A stretch of 33,960 bases of DNA from Phycisphaerales bacterium (GCA_012729595.1 JAAYCU010000095.1:1-33960), one strand, 5' to 3'. Shown: positions 8,905 to 17,801, counted from the stretch's first letter. A program made the numbers and translations. Notes: a model not told the origin generated them from the sequence alone.

Positions 8905-9963
8905 ATGACCCTGACCCTTCGCGAATTGGCTGATTTTCTGGCTTCGGTGGGGATGGTCTGCACGGTTGAGGGGGATGAGGCCGCCACAGTGGCTTCGGTA
9001 GCCACCCTGGAAGACGCCGGCGAGGGGCAGATCAGCTTCCTATCGAATCCGAAGTATGAAAAGGACTTGATCGCGACGAAGGCTACGGCTGTTCTGGTGC
9101 GGCCGGAGTTGCAGCCGAAGAGGAAAATGAATCTATTGCGGACGGCTGACCCGTATGCCGCGGTAACGGCGTGCATTGTGCGGTTGCATGGGTATCGTCG
9201 GCACCCCCAGTGGGGTGTATCGCCGCGAGCCCATATAGCCGATGGCGCGCAAATCGGCGCCGACTCCAATATCGCCCCTGGGGTGCATATCGAGGCTGAT
9301 GTGGAAATCGGCGAAAGGGCTACGTTATATCCCGGTGTATATGTTGCGCGCGGTTGCCGGATTGGTCGGGAAGTGACCCTGTTTCCCAATGTGGTAATCT
9401 ACGAAAACTGTGTACTCGGCGACCGAGTGACCATTCACGCCGGCACGGTGATCGGCGAGGACGGGCTGGGTTACGCCCCGATCAATGAAAAATGGGTCAA
9501 GATTCCGCAGATCGGTAACGTGGTGCTAGGCGATGACGTTGAGATCGGGGCGAATTGCGCGATCGACCGGGCAACGCTGGGTAATACCGTAATCTCGTCC
9601 GGCACGAAGTTCAGTAACCTCATTGCGATCGGTCATGGTACGAAAATCGGGGAGGACTGCCTGTTCGTGGCCCAGGTTGGAATCGCCGGTTCGGTTACCG
9701 TTGGTCGTCATGTGACCATGGCCGGCCAGGCTGGCGTTGTGGGGCATATTCAGATTGGCGACCATGCAACCGTGGGGGCCAAGGCGGGAGTGGTCAACTC
9801 GATCGAGCCGCATATGACAGTACTGGGCCAACCGGCGGTTCCCATTAACGAATGCAAGCGGCAGGTGGCGGTCACCCAGAAGTTGCCTGCGATGAAAAAA
9901 GACATGCTGCGTCTTCGTCGGGACGTGGATGAGTTGATTAAGCAAATTGAAAGCCGGAAGTAA
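8905..9963 (+). CDS. lpxD: UDP-3-O-acylglucosamine N-acyltransferase LpxD
   Basis: A 352-residue enzyme of lipid A synthesis that adds the second, amide-linked hydroxyacyl chain from acyl-ACP. The N-terminal uridine-binding domain spans ~1-100 (QISFLSNPKY). It is followed by left-handed beta-helix hexapeptide repeats from ~108 to ~305 (for example IGADSN, IGERAT, IGANCA) and a C-terminal helical segment (~310-350). The catalytic His lies in IAIGHGTKIG (~244). Length and order match LpxD. A GGA lies 7 nt before the ATG. Presence of lpxD and lpxI shows that the organism makes lipid A and has an outer membrane. Confidence 0.96.
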   Translation: MTLTLRELADFLASVGMVCTVEGDEAATVASVATLEDAGEGQISFLSNPKYEKDLIATKATAVLVRPELQPKRKMNLLRTADPYAAVTACIVRLHGYRRHPQWGVSPRAHIADGAQIGADSNIAPGVHIEADVEIGERATLYPGVYVARGCRIGREVTLFPNVVIYENCVLGDRVTIHAGTVIGEDGLGYAPINEKWVKIPQIGNVVLGDDVEIGANCAIDRATLGNTVISSGTKFSNLIAIGHGTKIGEDCLFVAQVGIAGSVTVGRHVTMAGQAGVVGHIQIGDHATVGAKAGVVNSIEPHMTVLGQPAVPINECKRQVAVTQKLPAMKKDMLRLRRDVDELIKQIESRK

Positions 9964-10049
9964 AAAGCCCGACGCAACAATGTGAGCCCTGGGCCCTGAT
10001 GGAGTCTAAGGGGCTGGTCGGGAATATCGTTTTGTCACCGTGGAGAGTA

Positions 10050-10904
10050 ATGGGAATCGCGTTGAATCAACCGTTGGGAATCATCGCCGGAGCGGGGCGG
10101 TTTCCATTCCTGGTAGCCGATGGGGCCCGGCGGTCGGGTCGGTCGGTGGTGATCGTCGGGTTGAAGGGTTTGGCGGATCCGGCTCTGCGTGATAATGCGG
10201 ATGGATTTTACTGGTCTGGAGTGGTTAGGCTGGGGCAGTGGATTCGCATATTTCGCCGCTGCGGGGTGTCCGAGGCCATCATGGCCGGTTCCGTACGCAA
10301 ATCGGAAATGTATGGGCGGTTTCGGATGTTTCGCTATCTGCCCGACTGGACCAGCATTCGATTGTGGTTTTTTGAAGTGTCTGACCGGCGCAACGATACG
10401 CTGCTGCGGGCAGCGGCCGATCACATGCAACGGAAAGGAATTACCTTGACGGATTCGGTGCAATACTGCCGCGAACATCTGCCGGCCGCCGGCATTCTGA
10501 CTCGCAAGGAGCCTTCCCCGGCTCTGCGAGCGGATATCGAGTTCGGCTGGACTATTGCCAAGGAGATGGGCCGGTTGGATATCGGCCAGTCGATTGCGGT
10601 TAAGGAAAAGGAAGTGATAGCGGTCGAGGCCATCGAGGGGACCGACCGGATGATCGAGCGAGCAGGCCAGCTCTGTCGACACGGTGGATGGACGTTGATC
10701 AAGGTGGCCAAGCCTGATCAGGACTCGCGTTTCGACGTGCCCACGGTCGGTCCGGATACGATTGATAACCTGCATCGCCATGGTGGCAGGGCCTTGGTTA
10801 TCGAAGCTGGTCAGACCTTGGTGATCGATCGCCCCAAAATGCTGGAGCAGGCAGAGCGTCTGGGGATCGTGGTAGTAGCCCACGCAAGCGAGTCGGGGGC
10901 CTAA
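10050..10904 (+). CDS. lpxI: UDP-2,3-diacylglucosamine pyrophosphatase LpxI
   Basis: A 284-residue LpxI (DUF1009 family), which hydrolyses UDP-2,3-diacylglucosamine to lipid X and UMP in the lipid A pathway. The N-terminal Rossmann-like part begins with LGIIAGAGRFPFLVA, and MAGSVRKSEMY follows at ~80. The C-terminal catalytic domain contains LTDSVQYC, AVKEKEVIAVEAIEGTD and VAKPDQDSRFDVPTVG, all hallmarks of the family. I chose 10050 because GGAGAG sits just before it, although the gap is short. An ATG at 9999 would add 17 residues with no ribosome site. It lies 86 nt after lpxD, on the same strand, likely the same operon. Confidence 0.95.
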   Translation: MGIALNQPLGIIAGAGRFPFLVADGARRSGRSVVIVGLKGLADPALRDNADGFYWSGVVRLGQWIRIFRRCGVSEAIMAGSVRKSEMYGRFRMFRYLPDWTSIRLWFFEVSDRRNDTLLRAAADHMQRKGITLTDSVQYCREHLPAAGILTRKEPSPALRADIEFGWTIAKEMGRLDIGQSIAVKEKEVIAVEAIEGTDRMIERAGQLCRHGGWTLIKVAKPDQDSRFDVPTVGPDTIDNLHRHGGRALVIEAGQTLVIDRPKMLEQAERLGIVVVAHASESGA

Positions 10905-10932
10905 TGGTAACGTCAAGCCGGGGGAGCCGGGC

Positions 10933-11406
10933 ATGGCCAAGTCACTGAAACGAGGCGAGATCGATAACGCGGAGAACCTCTTCAAGGAATATCTCCGCGA
11001 GCGTGGTTTGAAGTATACGCCCGAACGTCGCACGGTCCTGCATGCGGTGCTAGCCAACGATGATCATTTCGAGGCCGAGGATTTACTTTTAAATCTGCGT
11101 AAGGCGGGTCGCCGCGTAGCCAAGGCCACCATTTACCGGACGCTGCCGTTGCTGGTCGATTGTGGCTTGATTAATGAAGCCGCGTTCGGGGAGAAGCACG
11201 CCCACTATGAGAACGCCCTGAGTCAGGGCACCCATGACCACATGATCTGCCGGCGGTGTCGGCGGATTATCGAGTTTGACGACACCGAAGTGATCCGCCT
11301 GCGGACGGCCCTTGCGGAAATACATCAATTTCGTGCCCAGACTCATCGGTTTCAGATCACTGGTCTGTGTCGAACCTGCCAGCGAAACAACTCTACACAT
11401 GACTAA
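10933..11406 (+). CDS. Fur-family metal-responsive regulator
   Basis: A 157-residue transcription factor of the Fur/Zur/PerR family. The winged helix spans ~10-85, with the recognition helix around KATIYRTLPLLVD (64-76). Regulatory metal ligands are suggested by HFEAED (45-50), HAHYE (89-93) and HDH (101-103). A structural zinc site is formed by C106/C109 (CRRC) and C146/C149 (CRTC). Sequence alone does not tell whether it senses iron, zinc, manganese or peroxide. It starts 28 nt after lpxI with GGGAG upstream and probably belongs to the lpx operon. A hairpin spans its stop codon. Confidence 0.93.
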   Translation: MAKSLKRGEIDNAENLFKEYLRERGLKYTPERRTVLHAVLANDDHFEAEDLLLNLRKAGRRVAKATIYRTLPLLVDCGLINEAAFGEKHAHYENALSQGTHDHMICRRCRRIIEFDDTEVIRLRTALAEIHQFRAQTHRFQITGLCRTCQRNNSTHD

Positions 11407-11423
11407 TCGGTTGAACGGTTAGT
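11402..11423 (+). terminator. Hairpin across the fur-family stop codon
   Basis: ACTAATCG and CGGTTAGT form an 8-bp stem with one G-U pair and the loop GTTGAA, starting inside the stop codon of the Fur-family gene. No U-tract follows, so it may protect the 3' end or terminate weakly rather than act as a classical terminator. Confidence 0.35.
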
Positions 11424-12257
11424 AAGACGGCTGCGACAGGTTTTACTACGAATCTCTATGCCACCGAGGGCAGCTCGGCGTCCGGGGTACAGGTCGCTGA
11501 ATCCTCTCTGTGACTGGGGTGAAGTCAAGGGTACCTCAATCAGCATAGAGCGGCGTAGCAAAGAACCACCAGGACGACGATCTTGATCTTTCGGGCGAAG
11601 AAATCGGTGACTACGATATACATCGGATTTCCCCTCGTGTTGCGTTGAACCTCCAACCACGATTATCCCTGGTCCCCAATCAGTTACTTGCAGGGGTAAT
11701 GCCGATCCGACAAGGGCGGAATTAAGATTTAGGATGTGTGTAAGTCATGATAGTTAAGTGGTTTAGAAAGCAGATGAATAAGTGTTAAAATGGGCGAGAA
11801 ATGCTGGTTGCGCGGGATGTTGGTTTTGGACTACTTAACGATAGTCCGAATATGGGTCCGGTGTGTACAAGTCATTGACAGCAAGCAATTAACAGAGGGA
11901 GTCCGTAGGTAGCGGTGCTTCGCGAAGAAACACATTGGTTTTTTCGCGGTGGGTTTGGCCGAACGGACCGTGACTGGGTGAATATGCAAATGTCTCCAGC
12001 CTTAGTGTGTTTTGTCTATCCTGACACCTGAAGTGCAATCAATTCCGTTTGTCGTTTCTGAATTCGAAACTTCCAAATTCTTTCGAGATCGGCCCAGAGG
12101 GTAAGGCCGCCCTTACCTGAGTGTTTACTTGATTATGATGTCGGGTGGTTCTGGTATTCAGACTCAGGTCCAGGTCATGGAAACCCCATCATCGTAGTCT
12201 GGGAGGATCGCACTTAATATGCCTTTGGGAAGCCCGATAATTCAAAGGAGTACTGTC
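11407..12257. other. 851-bp gene-poor region with hairpins
   Basis: No long gene is supported. The minus strand has a 27-codon small-protein candidate at 11540-11623. On the plus strand a hairpin at 11921-11948 has a 10-bp stem (CGCGAAGAAA with TTTTTTCGCG, one G-U) and an 8-nt loop, so in this orientation its 3' arm begins with a T-run. A second perfect hairpin, GGTAAGG-CCGC-CCTTACC, is at 12100-12117. These could belong to a non-coding RNA or the leader of the large gene at 12258. No known RNA family was recognised. Confidence 0.4.
11540..11623 (-). CDS. Candidate 27-residue membrane microprotein
   Basis: A short open frame starts at an ATG preceded by GAGGGG with 7-nt spacing, one of the better ribosome sites in the window. 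The product has a short charged N-terminal part (MYIVVTDFFARKIK) followed by a hydrophobic stretch (IVVLVVLCYAALC), as in single-span membrane peptides. It stands alone, antisense to nothing annotated, in a long intergenic gap. It might be a small membrane protein or a type I toxin-like peptide, or chance. There is no homology evidence. Confidence 0.38.
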   Translation of the reverse strand: MYIVVTDFFARKIKIVVLVVLCYAALC

Positions 12258-14717
12258 ATGATCGGCAAGAACACAATCACAAGTTGTCTGTTACTGGTGG
12301 TCAGCCTGTCGTCATTTGTAAATACGGCTTATGGTGATGAACAGGATGGAATGGTGGATTCCGTGTCGAGGGTTGATCAAGGTAGCGATTATACGTTCAT
12401 GTGGTGGGCTCATGGTTGGCGCGGAGAGCGGGTTCGTTGCGTGCAGACGAACACCTATGGCCTGGCCATGGATGTTCAGACAGTGGCCGTGACCCATTTT
12501 GGAGAAATCAACAATCCTCTACCCTATGTTCAGGCGGTCTCCCAGGGTAACGAGGTAATCTTCAATCTGCCGCCCGCGAAACTTGAGCTTATTGTTGAAG
12601 TCGGTCGGGATAAGTACACCTGTGTTTCCGGCAGGCACCCCCGGATGGTCGAGAGTGGGCGGTTTCTGCAGCGAGGCGATATTGAAGACTTGGTATTCCA
12701 GGATAGCGCAGGAACGCCCTTGCCAGCCGGTGGTCGCCTGGAAATCATCGCTTGGCCGGATCGACTTGCTTTTCTGCTGGAAATCGTGCCTCGCGAGGAT
12801 TTGTCGAACTGTCGGGCGGTCATCCGGTTTTCCGCAGGGGATCGGGTGGTCGAACAGGTTGGCATCGTTGGCAACTGGCCGGGGAACGCATCGCAGGCGG
12901 TACATGCCGTCGTTTTTCCAGGAACACCGGAAACGGCTCCCTCCAAGGATCTGGTGCAGGCTTTCGAGGCGCAAAGCGGAAAAGCTGTGCCCGTGGTTTA
13001 CGATCCGGTTCGCGGCTGGCATGGAATCACGATGCCCGATCGCCGTATCAAGAGGATTCCCAGCAAGGCTTATCTGGATCGTATCCACCTGCGTTTGAAT
13101 AACCCGGGAGGAACGCCTAAGGTTGTGCGGCTCATGCTGGCTGACGGGGATGGGGTTCCCGGTATAACCGGTGTAGTGCCGATGCTCAGGGACATGCAGG
13201 GTCATCCTACCGGTCTTGACGTACAGGTATCGAAAAACTGGCATCGTAAAGAAACGGCCCCCACGCTCTATGATGGCTTATGGTTACGCGCCTTGACGCA
13301 TATCAGGCTAGCTCCGCAAGCGGTTGTTGACCTGGAGTATGGCCGCGCGATCAATAAGTGGGGCAAGGTTCCACTGGCCTCGCATGCGCAACTCTGCCTT
13401 ATCGGTTGGGGAACGGACCAACTCTGGGACCAGGCCGCCATCGGCAGTTGGGGGGAGAGTATCTGTTATGATCCTGATATATGCCTTAATCGCTCGATGA
13501 TCGACGACATGCGCCCGCTGATGGTCACGGCCATGAATAGTAAAGACGGTAAGTGGACCTGGACCAATAATGTCGGGGGCGGCGATTTTCTTGTATATGT
13601 CGGGACAGATGGCCAGAGGCGTTTTCTGAGTCGCATGCGTACGGCCTATCTCAGTCACGGCCCGAATCTTACGGAGGTCGTGTATTCCGGGATCAGCAGT
13701 GACGGACACATTAATGCCACCATGCGAGTAATGACTCCGCGTTGTGACGATCTCAACCGAGCTTATCACTATTTTCGCTATGATGTAGTCAAGCCCACAC
13801 CGTTCAGTCGGTTGGCTTTTTATCAGGTCGGGGCCGACAAGTACAATGATCATCAATTTCGCAAGCTAGCTCGAGGAGACGAGACCGGGCTGCTCGAGGA
13901 GTGGCCGGCACCGCAGGGTGGCCTTACATACCACCGAGAGGGGATCTCATGTGGGGGCAAGGTGCCGTGGTTCTCGTTGCATGAGGGGATCAGCAAAGAC
14001 GAAGAAGGCGGAGCTTGGGCCAACCGCGGCTTGGTAATTCGTTACTGGCAAGCCCGACTTGCCGGACGGGAGGCGCCGCCGGTGGCCGCCTGTTACGGTA
14101 CCGAGGATAAAAGAAGTAACAAGCAGGGGCCGGACAGTTGTAATATCGAGCTTACGGCCCCGTCGGACGTGACACTACTGCAGCCCGGAGATTATGTCGA
14201 GGCCTGGGTGGAGTTGCTGGTATTGCCCCAATTCGCGAAAGACTACTATGGCCCCAACAAGGGGCTACGGAAGGATCTGGAAGCCAACGAAAACACCTGG
14301 AAACCTGTTTTTCGCCAGGCGGTGGGTAATGATATGCAGATCGTTGTGAAAAAGGGCCGACTTCTGCGGGCCTATCCACCGCATGTCGAGGTTGACGCGT
14401 CAGGTAATGCGGAACTCAGCCTGACCGGCGGGCTCGGTTATGTTCCACTCACCTTTGCCGGACTCGATGATTATCGTGGCGGAGAACTGGCCATGCTGGG
14501 CGAGGACGGAGCATGGTCGGTGATCGATCAATCATCAGGGTACCGTAACGATTTCTGGCAGATCGGTAGGGACGAGTCCGGCAAATACGCGATCACCTTC
14601 AACGTCGATCTGGACGCCCCAGAGAGGCTTGCGCGCAAGCCGAGGGTATTCCGCTATTCCCGGGTGGCAACGCGTTCGACTTCCTCGATGCTGGTCAAGC
14701 CTTCGAGTACTTTTTGA
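12258..14717 (+). CDS. Large exported protein of unknown function
   Basis: An 819-residue protein. The start at 12258 has AAAGGAG at 12244-12250, 7 nt upstream; an ATG at 12219 is less likely. Residues ~1-27 form a signal peptide (core CLLLVVSLSSFV, cut near TAYG). The mature chain is Trp/Tyr-rich and mostly beta in pattern, like carbohydrate-active or sugar-binding secreted proteins, for example FMWWAHGWRG (~47), WHGITMPDRR and AFYQVGADKYND. I do not recognise the family and see no clear catalytic motif. The last 21 codons overlap the 3' end of the convergent FHA-GspE gene by 64 bases, so the tail (RYSRVATRSTSS...) is probably constrained by the opposite gene and may be an extension. Confidence 0.75.
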   Translation: MIGKNTITSCLLLVVSLSSFVNTAYGDEQDGMVDSVSRVDQGSDYTFMWWAHGWRGERVRCVQTNTYGLAMDVQTVAVTHFGEINNPLPYVQAVSQGNEVIFNLPPAKLELIVEVGRDKYTCVSGRHPRMVESGRFLQRGDIEDLVFQDSAGTPLPAGGRLEIIAWPDRLAFLLEIVPREDLSNCRAVIRFSAGDRVVEQVGIVGNWPGNASQAVHAVVFPGTPETAPSKDLVQAFEAQSGKAVPVVYDPVRGWHGITMPDRRIKRIPSKAYLDRIHLRLNNPGGTPKVVRLMLADGDGVPGITGVVPMLRDMQGHPTGLDVQVSKNWHRKETAPTLYDGLWLRALTHIRLAPQAVVDLEYGRAINKWGKVPLASHAQLCLIGWGTDQLWDQAAIGSWGESICYDPDICLNRSMIDDMRPLMVTAMNSKDGKWTWTNNVGGGDFLVYVGTDGQRRFLSRMRTAYLSHGPNLTEVVYSGISSDGHINATMRVMTPRCDDLNRAYHYFRYDVVKPTPFSRLAFYQVGADKYNDHQFRKLARGDETGLLEEWPAPQGGLTYHREGISCGGKVPWFSLHEGISKDEEGGAWANRGLVIRYWQARLAGREAPPVAACYGTEDKRSNKQGPDSCNIELTAPSDVTLLQPGDYVEAWVELLVLPQFAKDYYGPNKGLRKDLEANENTWKPVFRQAVGNDMQIVVKKGRLLRAYPPHVEVDASGNAELSLTGGLGYVPLTFAGLDDYRGGELAMLGEDGAWSVIDQSSGYRNDFWQIGRDESGKYAITFNVDLDAPERLARKPRVFRYSRVATRSTSSMLVKPSSTF

Positions 14718-16375
14718 TAGCCGCTTTCCAGCAGGGTTTGGAAGGACCACTCGCCGGCGGCCTCGCGTATGTCCTTGATCGTAGTGGTGGTGATCAGGGC
14801 ATCGCGCAACTTATCGTTGAAACTGAGCAGCTCGAATATGGCTGCTCGGCCCCAGAAGCCGACCCCCATGCAGCGCTGGCAGCCAGTGGGGGCGTATAGC
14901 GTCGGCAGGGTGCGGGCGTCGATACGCATGCGGGCGACCTGGCTGGGTTTTGGTTTATAGGCTTTTTTACACTCACCGCAGAGCATACGTATTAGTCGCT
15001 GGGCCAGGCACATGGAGACGGCGTTGGCGATCATGTAATTTTCAACGCCGAGATCCAGAAGCCGATAGATCGATCCGATAGTGTCTCGGGCGTGGAGGGT
15101 GGAAAATACCAGGTGGCCGGTCATGGCTGCCTGCAGGGCGGTCTGGGCTGTGTCGCGGTCGCGCATCTCGCCGACCAGAATCACGTCGGGATCCTGACGC
15201 AGCACGGATTTCAAAATCGGGGCGAAATCCAGCCCCTTTTTGGTATTGACCTGAATCTGAGTGATGCCGGCCAAATGGTACTCGATAGGATCCTCGATGG
15301 TGACCACATTGCGCGAGCGGGCGTCGATGGTTCGCAGGGCGGTATAGAGCGTGGTGGTTTTTCCGCTTCCGGTAGGCCCGCTGACGATAATCATGCCGGC
15401 GTCCATTTTGCACAGGGAGGTTACGGGCTTAAGCATGTTGCGGGGCATCCCGAGCTTATCCAGTCGGGTAGGCAGGGTGGCCGAGTCGAGTACGCGGATC
15501 ACCAGTTTCTCCCCGTGCATGGATGGGGTAAGAGACACTCGGTTATCGACGCGGCGGTTGCATGCGACTACGAAGCTTCCATCCTGGATGCCCTGGCGTC
15601 CGGCGATATCTAGTTCTGAAAGGATTTTGACTACGCCGAGCAGGGCTCGCCCGATCTGCTCTGGCAACAGGACGACGGAGATCATTTTTCCGTCCACGCG
15701 GAATCGGACCTGGCAGCCGTCCTCGACCGGGTCGAAGTGCAGGTCGGTGGCCCTGGTACGGAACGCACCGTAGTAAAGCAATCGCAGGGTGCGAACGGCC
15801 TCGGAGGAGCTGTCGTCCGTGTTGCTGGTGTGTACAGGTTTGCCCTGGTGGTCGAAAAGGGCGACCTGTTCCAGGCCGAACCCGGGATCCTCTCCGGCGG
15901 ATCGGAGGCTGTTCAAGTCTCGCCGGGCTTTGGCCAGGATTTCCTCCTGGGAGACGCTGATCTTTTCGACAAGGGGCTCCTCTTCCTCTTCGGCTTCGGC
16001 GACCAGGGCCTCGAGAGCCTCAGCTTCTTCGTCGTCGCCTATTTCCTCGAGAGTTGTTTCCCCGGAGTCGAGGATTTCAATATCCGGGGCGGTGTGTTCG
16101 AAGACGCGGAGGACGGTTTTGCCGACAGTAAAGGTTTCCCCGTAATTGAGCTGAGCTTCCTTGACGGGCTTGCCCTTGATACCCGTGCCGTTCCGCGAGC
16201 CAAGATCGCGGAGAATGAACCCTCCATTGATCGGTTCGAGTGCGCAGTGCTTTCGGCTGGCCAGCTTGTCATCCAGGACCACGTCGTTGTCTCCAGCCCG
16301 GCCGATGACCGCCTTGCCAGAGGGCAGGGTGACCACTTTCGCTCCCTGTTCGTTCAAAATCTGAATTACCGCCAT
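14654..16375 (-). CDS. FHA domain fused to GspE/PilB-type secretion ATPase
   Basis: A 573-residue cytoplasmic protein. Residues ~1-93 form a forkhead-associated domain (IGRAGDND ~25, SRKH ~40, LGSRNGT ~58-64), which binds phosphothreonine peptides. A very acidic linker follows (~97-135, runs of Glu). The ATPase of the type II secretion/type IV pilus family has Walker A GPTGSGKTT (333-341), the Asp box IEDPIEY (~360), Walker B VILVGEMRD (~398-406), the His box STLHARDT (~425-432) and a four-Cys zinc site (C466, C469, C499, C502). All core motifs are present. The FHA domain stands where GspE proteins usually carry their N-terminal platform-binding domain. The start at 16375 has GAGG upstream. 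A lipoprotein gene precedes it by 39 bp, and PilZ genes diverge nearby. Confidence 0.95.
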   Translation of the reverse strand: MAVIQILNEQGAKVVTLPSGKAVIGRAGDNDVVLDDKLASRKHCALEPINGGFILRDLGSRNGTGIKGKPVKEAQLNYGETFTVGKTVLRVFEHTAPDIEILDSGETTLEEIGDDEEAEALEALVAEAEEEEEPLVEKISVSQEEILAKARRDLNSLRSAGEDPGFGLEQVALFDHQGKPVHTSNTDDSSSEAVRTLRLLYYGAFRTRATDLHFDPVEDGCQVRFRVDGKMISVVLLPEQIGRALLGVVKILSELDIAGRQGIQDGSFVVACNRRVDNRVSLTPSMHGEKLVIRVLDSATLPTRLDKLGMPRNMLKPVTSLCKMDAGMIIVSGPTGSGKTTTLYTALRTIDARSRNVVTIEDPIEYHLAGITQIQVNTKKGLDFAPILKSVLRQDPDVILVGEMRDRDTAQTALQAAMTGHLVFSTLHARDTIGSIYRLLDLGVENYMIANAVSMCLAQRLIRMLCGECKKAYKPKPSQVARMRIDARTLPTLYAPTGCQRCMGVGFWGRAAIFELLSFNDKLRDALITTTTIKDIREAAGEWSFQTLLESGYQKVLEGLTSIEEVERVATRE

Positions 16376-16414
16376 GCTGATTACCTCGGCTGTTGCGCCC
16401 CCCGACAAATGCGG

Positions 16415-17137
16415 TCATGGAGCAGGTTGTGTGATCTCCTTTTGTTCGGAGCAGAAACTCAGGTTGATCTTGAGGTCATTAACCTCAAGACGGGCCGAGG
16501 CCTCTTGTCCGGCGGCGCTTTGGGCCTCAACTTTTCCCGTCAGAATAATGTCGTAGCGAAGTTTCGGTTCTAACGAAACGGAAAGCTTACGGTGGTCGAG
16601 CAGTTCGGCCGATGCCTGAATCTGGTCGCTGTCGGTTTTGAGTGCCGGGATTGTGGCCAGGATTTTACCCTTGGCATCCAGAACCAATATCTGGAGGTCG
16701 GCCCGCGCGATCGTGTCGGCTGTCGGGTCGGTGGACGTATGCAGGGCATGCTGCCATCGGCAATCGAGTTCGACGGACAGGTTCTGGAAATAGTCGGTCT
16801 GGTTGGCAATACGGTGGCCGATGGTGAACTCCGCCAAAGCCGACCCGCCGTTGGCGGCCTCCACGGAACAACTGGCTCGGCCTGCAGCGGTAGCGTCTGA
16901 ATGGCCCTGGGCGGTACCGTCGAGCCCCGGATTCTGGTTGCTGCGCTTAGTATGAATATTGAACGGTTGATCCATCGGCAGGCTTACTTTTATGGGACGT
17001 TCCGATGGGTCGTCGAGAATGTACTGTCGGTCGAGGGGGACGCGGATCTGGAGAGAAGAGCGGTTGTCCTGGCAACCGCAGAGCATGCAACTCGCGGACA
17101 GAACGACAATGGTGACTTTTCGAGGGACGGGAACCAT
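16415..17137 (-). CDS. Lipoprotein of unknown function upstream of FHA-GspE
   Basis: A 240-residue putative lipoprotein. Residues 1-21 are a lipoprotein signal (VTIVVLSASCMLC) with lipobox Cys22 (LCGC). The mature part is alternating polar/hydrophobic and looks beta-rich (for example LSVELDCRWQHAL, KLSVSLEPKLRYDIILTG), ending in a domain with ARLEVNDLKINLSF. No family is recognised. GGAGG lies 9 nt before the ATG. It is followed after 39 bp by the FHA-GspE gene on the same strand, so the two are likely co-transcribed, and it could be an envelope partner (pilotin-like or assembly protein) of that system. That role is inference from position only. Confidence 0.8.
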   Translation of the reverse strand: MVPVPRKVTIVVLSASCMLCGCQDNRSSLQIRVPLDRQYILDDPSERPIKVSLPMDQPFNIHTKRSNQNPGLDGTAQGHSDATAAGRASCSVEAANGGSALAEFTIGHRIANQTDYFQNLSVELDCRWQHALHTSTDPTADTIARADLQILVLDAKGKILATIPALKTDSDQIQASAELLDHRKLSVSLEPKLRYDIILTGKVEAQSAAGQEASARLEVNDLKINLSFCSEQKEITQPAP

Positions 17138-17259
17138 AAATGGAGTCCTCCAATAATCGTAAAGCCTAGCCGGAAATGCCCTGAGTCATCCGCAACAAGT
17201 TAACACCCCCGACGGGAAATGTAAACCGGGTGCGTTTCGGGCAGATATTGGCACGTAGG

Positions 17260-17271
17260 GTTTAATTAAAC
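17260..17271. promoter_or_regulatory. Perfect 12-bp palindrome between divergent genes
   Basis: GTTTAATTAAAC is perfectly symmetric and lies in the 220-bp space between the lipoprotein/FHA-GspE operon (minus) and the PilZ gene (plus). Its position fits an operator controlling both. The regulator is unknown, and AT-rich palindromes also arise by chance. Confidence 0.3.
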
Positions 17272-17357
17272 GGAATGTAGTCAACTCGCGATTTCTTACG
17301 GCCGATCTGAAATGTATCGTACTCAGCCGGGGATTGTATCCTACCGAGGATCCTGTT

Positions 17358-17801
17358 TTGATCACCGAGCACAATAAGCAACTGTTGGATTCACTGTTGA
17401 ACGAATTGGACTGTCTTGCGGCGCGACAGTCGTCGCAAGAGGCTGGCGGCAAGGCGGACGAGAGGCGTTGCCGGCGTCAGCCATTCCGGGTCAATAGCAA
17501 GGTTCGATTATTCAGTCCTGATCAGCATGAGATTCTGGAAATTGCCGGCCGAACTCGGAACCTCTCCCGCGGCGGATTTGCCTTTGTGTCACGGCGTTTG
17601 TTTACTATTCAGGATCCTGTTGAGCTGGAGATAGCATTGCCCGGCAGGCCGATCACCTACATCACTGGCGCAGTCCGTTTTTGCCGTTATGTCGCCAAGG
17701 GGTATTACGAGACGGGGGCCGAGATGATAGTCATGGCCCACCGATCGCATCTGGCCGGGCAAATACATAAGTTGTCCATTGCCCCGGTCATTATATCCTG
17801 A
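17358..17801 (+). CDS. Single-domain PilZ protein, c-di-GMP receptor
   Basis: About 147 residues when started at TTG 17358, which has GAGGA at 17345-17349 with 8-nt spacing. A TTG at 17334 would add eight residues but lacks a spaced ribosome site. A short helical N-terminus (KQLLDSLLNELDCLAA) precedes the PilZ domain. The two c-di-GMP signatures are visible: the Arg-rich RRCRRQPFR and the NLSRGG loop of type (D/N)xSxxG. The barrel continues through ITGAVRFCRYV to GAEMIVM. It probably reports c-di-GMP to the adjacent secretion or pilus machinery, or to motility. It diverges from the FHA-GspE operon. Confidence 0.88.
   Translation: MITEHNKQLLDSLLNELDCLAARQSSQEAGGKADERRCRRQPFRVNSKVRLFSPDQHEILEIAGRTRNLSRGGFAFVSRRLFTIQDPVELEIALPGRPITYITGAVRFCRYVAKGYYETGAEMIVMAHRSHLAGQIHKLSIAPVIIS

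Noticed and set aside
10035-11057. 340-codon minus-strand frame
   Set aside because: Antisense of lpxI and the start of the Fur-family gene.
11403-11660. 85-codon minus-strand frame after the Fur-family gene
   Set aside because: No ribosome site and unlike a protein. The 27-codon frame within the same stretch has better support.
11900-11930. Resemblance to the 3' part of a c-di-GMP-I riboswitch (GTAGGTAGCGG)
   Set aside because: The rest of the motif, including the GCAAAG/GNRA tetraloop part and the 5' stem, is absent, so the match is treated as chance.
15737-16573. 278-codon plus-strand frame, with other long frames at 15092-15613 and 15351-15773
   Set aside because: Antisense of the FHA-GspE gene; such shadows are expected opposite GC-rich genes.
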